Shown: positions 5,045 to 5,879 of the stretch, piece after piece | How the letters are laid out: every line of letters starts with the position of its first letter | How positions within the stretch are numbered: position 1 is the stretch's first letter | Assembly: GCA_025936205.1 (NCBI GenBank) | Contig: JAICTU010000540.1 | Coordinates: 1-5,879 of the forward strand | Source: Polyangiaceae bacterium | GTDB taxonomy: Bacteria; Myxococcota; Polyangia; Polyangiales; Polyangiaceae | DNA length: 5,879 nt | Direction of reading: 5' to 3' | Program-made: the position numbers and the translations under genes | The notes under the pieces: generated by a model | Seen by the model: the letters and a program-made list of their open reading frames with translations, nothing else | The model's database searches: none | Told to the model about the DNA's origin: nothing

Positions 5045-5879
5045 CTAGTGGCTCAGCAGGATGGAGCAGATCTGGCGCACGCGCGCATCTTCGTCGTGCT
5101 CCGCGGCGCGTTGAACCGCACCGACGGCCTCCGGGGTGCGCAGGGATGCCAGAGCGACCGCGGCGGCTTTGCGGGTCAGGACACTTCCGCGCGCGATGGC
5201 GCCGAGCAGGGCTTCTGCCGCCTCCGGGGTGCGCAGCCGGGCCAGCAGCGAGCAACAGAGGTTGGCTTGCTCCTCATCCGCCATCGCCAGCCGCGCGCGC
5301 AGCGCACTCACGCGCCCCGGGCTCGGGCGGGCCAGCAACTCGACGAACCGCTCGCGATCGGACCCGACGCTCGAGAGCTCGAGCAGAATGTCGGTGGCGG
5401 CCGGATCCGCATCCGTGCTCAAGAAGCCGAGGGCCGCAGCGCGCACATTTTCGTCCTCATCGCGGGCGGCCTGGGCCAATGCCCCAATGCCTTGCGGTCC
5501 GGCGTTCTCCGCCAGTGCCGAGATCGCCACCAAGCGAGTCGCGGCATCCGCCGAGCGCGTGGCGTCGAGCAAACGGCTCAGGCCCTCGGGACGCCGCGCA
5601 ATGCCCAGGCCGATCAGCGCTGCGCGCCGCAAGTCTTCGTCGGTTCCCTCCGCGACGCGGCAGAGCGCCTCGAGTGCGCCTTCGCTGGGCAGTTGCGCGA
5701 GCGCCTCGACGGCGGCCACACGGACCTGCCCCGCCTCATCCCCGAGGAGCCGGGCCAGCGCAGGAGTGAGCTCGGCCAGCGCCAGCCTGCCGGCGGCCTG
5801 ACAGGCGTAGTAGCGCGTCCAGGCATCGGAATCCTCGAGTCCCGCACGCAGGCGCTCCACGACGCTCGGCTCCTTCCAT
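5045..5879 (-). CDS. HEAT-repeat (PBS lyase HEAT-like) protein in a chemosensory operon, 5' end uncertain
   Basis: The product consists almost wholly of paired-helix repeats of about 31 residues, roughly eight or nine units, with Ala/Leu-rich helices and recurring D-E-x-V/A-R-x-A-A-type second helices. It ends in TAG at 5047-5045. HEAT solenoids are usually protein-binding scaffolds; no catalytic motif is seen, so any enzymatic lyase role is unlikely. GTG at 5860-5858 has a good AAGGAG (5875-5870) nine bases upstream and would give 271 residues. However, the frame stays open to the window edge, and the first repeat's helix seems to begin before that GTG (residues PSV precede it), so the gene may start outside. 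It lies immediately upstream of cheR in the same frame, suggesting a job in this chemosensory pathway, perhaps scaffolding. From memory, a PBS-lyase HEAT-like protein (Cpc7) occurs in the Myxococcus xanthus Che7 cluster. Orthology is not shown here. Confidence 0.88.
   Translation of the reverse strand, partial: WKEPSVVERLRAGLEDSDAWTRYYACQAAGRLALAELTPALARLLGDEAGQVRVAAVEALAQLPSEGALEALCRVAEGTDEDLRRAALIGLGIARRPEGLSRLLDATRSADAATRLVAISALAENAGPQGIGALAQAARDEDENVRAAALGFLSTDADPAATDILLELSSVGSDRERFVELLARPSPGRVSALRARLAMADEEQANLCCSLLARLRTPEAAEALLGAIARGSVLTRKAAAVALASLRTPEAVGAVQRAAEHDEDARVRQICSILLSH
5127..5236 (-). repeat. 17-base direct repeat with 93-base period inside the HEAT gene
   Basis: GCCTCCGGGGTGCGCAG occurs exactly at 5127-5143 and 5220-5236. 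The 93-base offset is 31 codons, one HEAT unit, and on the minus strand both copies encode LRTPEA at the same place in neighbouring repeats. This points to recent duplication or gene conversion between the last repeats, or to strong constraint on the turn. Confidence 0.85.
5870..5875 (-). promoter_or_regulatory. Shine-Dalgarno AAGGAG before possible GTG start of the HEAT gene
   Basis: AAGGAG on the minus strand lies nine bases before GTG 5860-5858. It is the strongest ribosome-site match near any start in this operon. It also reads as Lys-Glu codons in the open HEAT frame, so it may be ordinary coding sequence. Confidence 0.45.

Noticed and set aside
5877..5879. ATG at the right edge on the minus strand as a gene start
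   Set aside because: It is out of frame with the HEAT protein, and its frame gives an Arg/Gly/Ala-rich product with no repeat pattern.

Overview
The window is GC-rich and tightly packed, with no RNA genes, mobile elements or CRISPR arrays visible. A Hanks-type Ser/Thr kinase, a receiver-histidine kinase and a cheR-cheB pair next to a HEAT-repeat gene suggest a large-genome, social or predatory deltaproteobacterium, most likely Myxococcota. This is an inference from gene content and composition; no marker gene fixes the taxonomy.

Plus strand, 1-1772: the window opens inside a gene of the QEGLA/DUF1704 family (related to the MATCAP tyrosine carboxypeptidases). Its zinc-binding HExxxH motif lies at 21-38, upstream of the first start-like codon, so the gene is cut by the window edge. 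After 51 bases comes a Ser/Thr protein kinase with an intact catalytic core, a divergent glycine loop and a C-terminal pair of membrane helices. A 218-base gap (1773-1990) follows, with no convincing gene or promoter.

Plus strand, 1991-3139: a soluble protein with an N-terminal receiver domain followed by HisKA and HATPase domains. It has no sensor domain and so probably takes its input as phosphate from another kinase.

Minus strand, 5879-3165: a convergent chemosensory operon fragment, read in the order HEAT-repeat protein, CheR methyltransferase, CheB methylesterase. The HEAT and cheR frames are separated only by TAG-GCG-ATG in the same reading frame. cheB starts at TTG inside the cheR stop (TTGA), with a local Shine-Dalgarno sequence. 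CheR and CheB would set receptor methylation for a chemosensory array whose CheA, CheW and receptor genes are not in the window and may lie beyond its right edge. The two convergent blocks meet at a 25-base gap filled almost exactly by a GC-rich hairpin.

Nothing here is clearly a new system. The most notable points are the HEAT protein locked to CheR/CheB, substitutions in normally conserved CheB effector-domain motifs, a CheR that looks pentapeptide-independent, and the sensorless receiver-kinase facing the chemosensory operon.
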